Origin: Flammula alnicola
Lineage: Eukaryota; Basidiomycota; Agaricomycetes; Agaricales; Strophariaceae
Assembly: GCA_015499995.1 (NCBI GenBank)
Contig: JADNRV010000208.1
Coordinates: 20,618-84,617 of the forward strand
Direction: 5' to 3'
Length of the DNA stretch: 64,000 nt
Translations under genes and position numbers: made by a program
The notes under the pieces: generated by a model
The model's input: only the letters and a program-made list of their open reading frames with translations
Databases searched by the model: none
What the model was told of the DNA's origin: nothing
Shown here: piece after piece, positions 60,895 to 64,000 of the stretch
How the letters are laid out: every line of letters starts with the position of its first letter
How positions within the stretch are numbered: position 1 is the stretch's first letter

Positions 60895-62467
60895 TCACAG
60901 TTTACTTCGAACTTGGTGTTCCCGGTTTCCATGCGAAACCGCTGCCTCGACGATGGTCTTTCCAACCTTCATTAAGAGAGCACGACGGCCAATGCCATGC
61001 ATGTCGACATATAGAAGGCCGACATTTCTGGCTGTTCCAGCCATAAGCAAGGTGGATTGAGCTGCCTCGGGGCCGTACCTGTAAAAAAAAAAAAAAAAAG
61101 TTTATGTAGCAGCCATATACGAGATGGATTGATGACTTACTTATGATTGACAACTTTACCAATCTGCTCCGTCCCGACATCAAGGATGCGTCTGGTAGAA
61201 TCATCGATCGTGAAAGGATAAGGTCGGCGGAGATGAGGATGTGATCTTTTGCCTTTAGACGTCGTTCGGGAAGAGGAGGTTGTTGTGTCAATGCGCCAGC
61301 TGCTGATGTGCCAGCATCCGAGCGCAAGGGGTAGGGGATGGAGTATGAGGTGGCAGAGGAGGTCCGCTAGGAGACAAGCTGGGATTAGAACCGGAGGCGG
61401 GTACGCCCGTTGCAGAATATTTAGTGCATGTCGGTTTTGCACCTATGGCATGAGAGATCATGCTGTCGATTAATGCGACTGTCTTGGCTGACGATTTCAC
61501 AGCCTCGCCGCTGAGAGCGTGAACCTTGGAGAGGCGATTGCGCGTCCTTTCAGATGTAAGGAAAACGAGAGCACGAGGAGGAGGCACAGGGGAGGAGCCT
61601 TTGCTGTTAGAGGGAGTTCCGGCAGCCGAGTGATACGGAGATGCATCGGAATGCGCTATGTAGTACGACGAGCCTGTCGTGATTGTTGTAAGGAGAAGAT
61701 TAGTCGTCGTTGAGATGGCAGTGCTAATGAAAGGCAATGTCATCAGTACTGTTTTGAAGTAAGAAAGGATTTGGTACGTACCTGGCGATGCTCGCAGACT
61801 TGCTGATCCAATTTTGCTGATCAGGAGGGATGATGCTTGCAAAGGCTTCGAGTGCATTTCCGTCAGAAACCTGGATGACCACTGGATCGTTCTCGTGTCC
61901 CTTCTCGAACATGGCGGGATCCTCTTTTATTCTGAACTTGTCCTCCACTTCTCCGATGACCTCTCCAGTATCTTCGTTAATCACTATGAGATGACCACGG
62001 AGATCTTTGTTTTCATTTACGGCACCAATCCCAGCTGTCTGCGCCTGGGCTGCTGGAGCAGTGGAAGGAACATTGGCGGATGGGCCATGGAATTCGGTGG
62101 CATATTGCTCGAGAATGCTGTCGAAAGTCTCTAGCTTTTTGGCAAGCTCGATGTCGGACCCCTCTGGAAACGGCACATTGACCGACAAGATGAGTTGTCC
62201 TGGATCGGATGGAGTACTCGCGAAGGTATAAGTCCTGGTCCTTGGGTCGTCTGTTCGCTTGACCACCCTCGCTGGATCAATAGGTGTCTCGAAGGCGTTC
62301 AGCCGTAAAACCAGATAGACATCGCAATCTTCGCCCTTGGCAGACTCTGGGTGGGGCATGGTCACGCACTCGAGATTGAGGACGCCAGTCTCAGTGCTAA
62401 TAGCTGATCCTGAGAGGGAGGCATTTGGCAAGCTGAGGAGGACAAAGGCTTCAGGTGAAGCAACCAT
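60895..62467 (-). CDS. senescence-domain (spartin-like) protein, frame broken
   Basis: Visible exons are 62467..61782, 61723..61141 and 61078..60895, with introns of 58 and 62 nt. The N-terminal half (LVLRLNAF, GQLILSVNVPFPEGSDIELAKKLETFDSILEQYA) and the C-terminal senescence domain (RLKAKDHILISADLILS, then STRRILDVGTEQIGKVVNHKYGPEAAQS, GTARNVGLLYVDMHGIGRRALL) match the fungal spartin/senescence family, linked in animals to lipid droplets and membranes. In exon 2 the conserved pieces need two frame changes: one near 61325-61345 after a C-run, and one near 61208-61212 where one A seems missing between TTTCA and CGATCG. Both are one-base losses beside short homopolymers. This may be a sequencing error or a recent inactivation; alternatively an unrecognised intron explains the first shift. 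Confidence 0.75.
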
Positions 62468-62864
62468 GGACGTGAGAGGAATAGTGCTTGTGGTCGAACA
62501 TCAGCGAGGTTATATTGGATGTTATCATTCAGCGCTCAGCGCCCAAGGTGATCCTCGGACCCTGGATAAAACTATTCAGTGGCAAACCCCGTTTAACTTT
62601 CTGCGAGAAACCCTGGGTTTCTACCATTTATGCTAGAAACCCCATAAAGTCATTGTTTAAGTTACAATACTCATTGTGTTTGGCTGCAACGTTTGGAGCT
62701 TGGTGTTCCCAGTTTCCATACAGCAAGCATTTCGCCAACGAAATCGAAGTCCAATTGCCCGGACCGCTTCCCGACTGGACTTGAACTGCTTCCTTTTGCC
62801 TAGGAGCACCACAGTTGAGTTTCCCCACAGTCTTTCTTGCAACCAAAATCTCATCTTTCCTTAC

Positions 62865-64000
62865 ATGTCCAGCGCCTCTTTAGAAAGCTACTACATTGGC
62901 ATTGACGTCGGCACAGGTTCCGTACGGGCGTCTCTTGTGAACAAATTGGGTAAAGTTGTTGCAGCCTCCACCCAAGAAACGAAGACCTGGCGCGATCCAT
63001 TTGATAATCGTGTCTTCGAGCAATCTACAGCTGATATCTGGAATGCAACTGGTACGGTGATCAAGGCCTGCTTAAAGGCGTCGAGTGTGGACCCCTTCGC
63101 GGTCAAGGGATTGGGATTCGATGCTACATGCTCTTTGGCGGTCACGGACTTCGAGGGCGAGCCGGTGGTGGTTACAAAGGGCGTGAGATTGGGTCAACAT
63201 GGAGAGAGAAATATAATTCTTTGGGCCGACCATCGTGCTGAGAAAGAAGCGGACTTGATTAACGGGACGGGATCGGTTGTGTTGGACTATGTTGGTGGAA
63301 AGATGAGCGTAAGCTTTCGCCGTCCTTCGTTGAGCTTCATATCTGATATTTGGGTTGCAGTTGGAGATGGAAATCCCTAAAATTCTCTGGCTCAAAAACA
63401 ACATGGACCCGGCCCTGTTCAGCAAATGTCAATTCTTCGATCTCCCCGACTTCCTCACCTACCAGGCAACGAAAGATACAGCACGGTCTTGCTGTTCTTG
63501 ACATGCAAATGCTCCTACGTCCCAAAGGCAGGATGGCAGAAGGATTTCTTCCAGAAAATTGGCTGCAGGAATTATCTGACCGAGATTATGCCCAAGTCGG
63601 AGTGAGGGAGGGTGAGGAAGTTTTGGTTGCGGGTATGCCAGTTGGCGAGGGCCTTTCGAATAAGGCGGCAGAGGAACTTGGACTGGTTCCGGGCACTCCT
63701 GTAGGCAGCGCGCTTATAGATGCGTACGTTTATTTTTTCTCTTCCATTATAATTTATATTGAAACTTGCCGTTCCCTGGCAGTTATGCAGGTTGGATGGG
63801 CACTGTTGCTGCAAGGTATAAGGAGAACGGCAAGCTGTCTAGTGTCATTCCTTCCTTGGAGGAGTCAGGTCATCTACTAGCAGCTGTTGCCGGGACAAGT
63901 ACCTGTCATATCGTTCAGGTATGTATGTGTTTATTTTTATTTCATCATTAGCGATATTTAAACCTTGTTTGTCAGAGTCCGGAAGGTATATTCGTTAATG
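62865..64000 (+). CDS. FGGY-family pentulose kinase, partial
   Basis: The family phosphorylates sugars such as D-ribulose using ATP. Exons: 62865..63308, 63361..63723, 63783..63918, and 63976 to the window edge. The N-terminal ATPase motif YYIGIDVGTGSVRASLV is intact, followed by the FGGY core (GLGFDATCSLAV, ILWADHRAEKEADLIN, then KILWLKNNMDPALF, DLPDFLTYQAT). Later come AGMPVGEGLSNKAAEELGLVPGTPVGSALIDA, AGWMGT and HLLAAVAGTSTCHIVQ. Within exon 2 two one-base losses break the frame: near 63494-63500 (before TGACATGC) and near 63558-63563 (after AAAATTGG, where a third G would restore the family sequence). Everything else is well conserved. The 3' end lies outside the window. Confidence 0.85.

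Noticed and set aside
61137..61442. Third open frame across the senescence-domain exon, reachable by a GT-AG intron from 61443
   Set aside because: It would splice without a frameshift, but the peptide before TIDDSTRR is unlike the family, whereas the conserved RLKAKDHILISADLILS lies in a different frame. Frame breaks explain the data better.

Overview
The window looks like nuclear DNA of a filamentous basidiomycete, probably an Agaricomycete. Genes are cut by many 45-75 nt GT-AG introns with CTAAC/CTGAC-like branch sites. F-box/leucine-rich-repeat-like genes are duplicated locally, and there is a reverse transcriptase of the DIRS-like type common in mushroom-forming fungi. The recognisable housekeeping genes (PAC1/LIS1, glucosidase II beta, ribosomal protein eS25, a PHO80-type cyclin, an FGGY pentulose kinase) are all eukaryotic and fungal in style. 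I saw no tRNA, rRNA or CRISPR array.

Layout. 1-24 kb is repeat-dominated. It holds F-box genes and fragments (2.2-4.7 kb and 10.1-11.8 kb), a 600-bp TIR element (4.96-5.56 kb), a pair of direct repeats (1.13-2.12 and 12.77-13.80 kb), a serine-rich gene (18.2-19.1 kb), and a large diverged inverted repeat whose 4-4.7 kb arms (5.92-9.9 and 19.4-24.07 kb) show no conserved protein coding. 24.5-30.1 kb is the most unusual locus. A reverse-transcriptase exon is preceded by about thirty tiny exons, nearly all of them phase 1 at both ends, encoding a His/Lys/Ser/Gln/Pro-rich tail; part of this array consists of tandem three-exon duplications with GC-AG introns. A hairpin-bearing 70-bp minisatellite follows at 30.8-31.4 kb.

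32-44 kb is an F-box cluster: three intact genes and two decayed ones surround the conserved dynein regulator PAC1. One F-box gene (32.9-34.4 kb) is an inverted duplicate of the one at 3.2-4.7 kb, together with its flanks. 44-47 kb is intergenic and carries a 216-bp TIR element with TA target duplications.

47-64 kb is mostly conserved gene space: PHO80-like cyclin, an unrecognised spliced gene, a large disordered nuclear-type protein, an AT-rich block (probably a transposon relic) against the 5' end of that gene, then GTB1 and RPS25 sharing a 167-bp divergent promoter, a senescence-domain (spartin-like) gene, and an FGGY kinase that runs off the right edge. The last two genes carry single-base frame breaks in otherwise well-conserved sequence, which look like homopolymer contractions. 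Exon-intron structures were deduced by eye from splice signals and reading frame.
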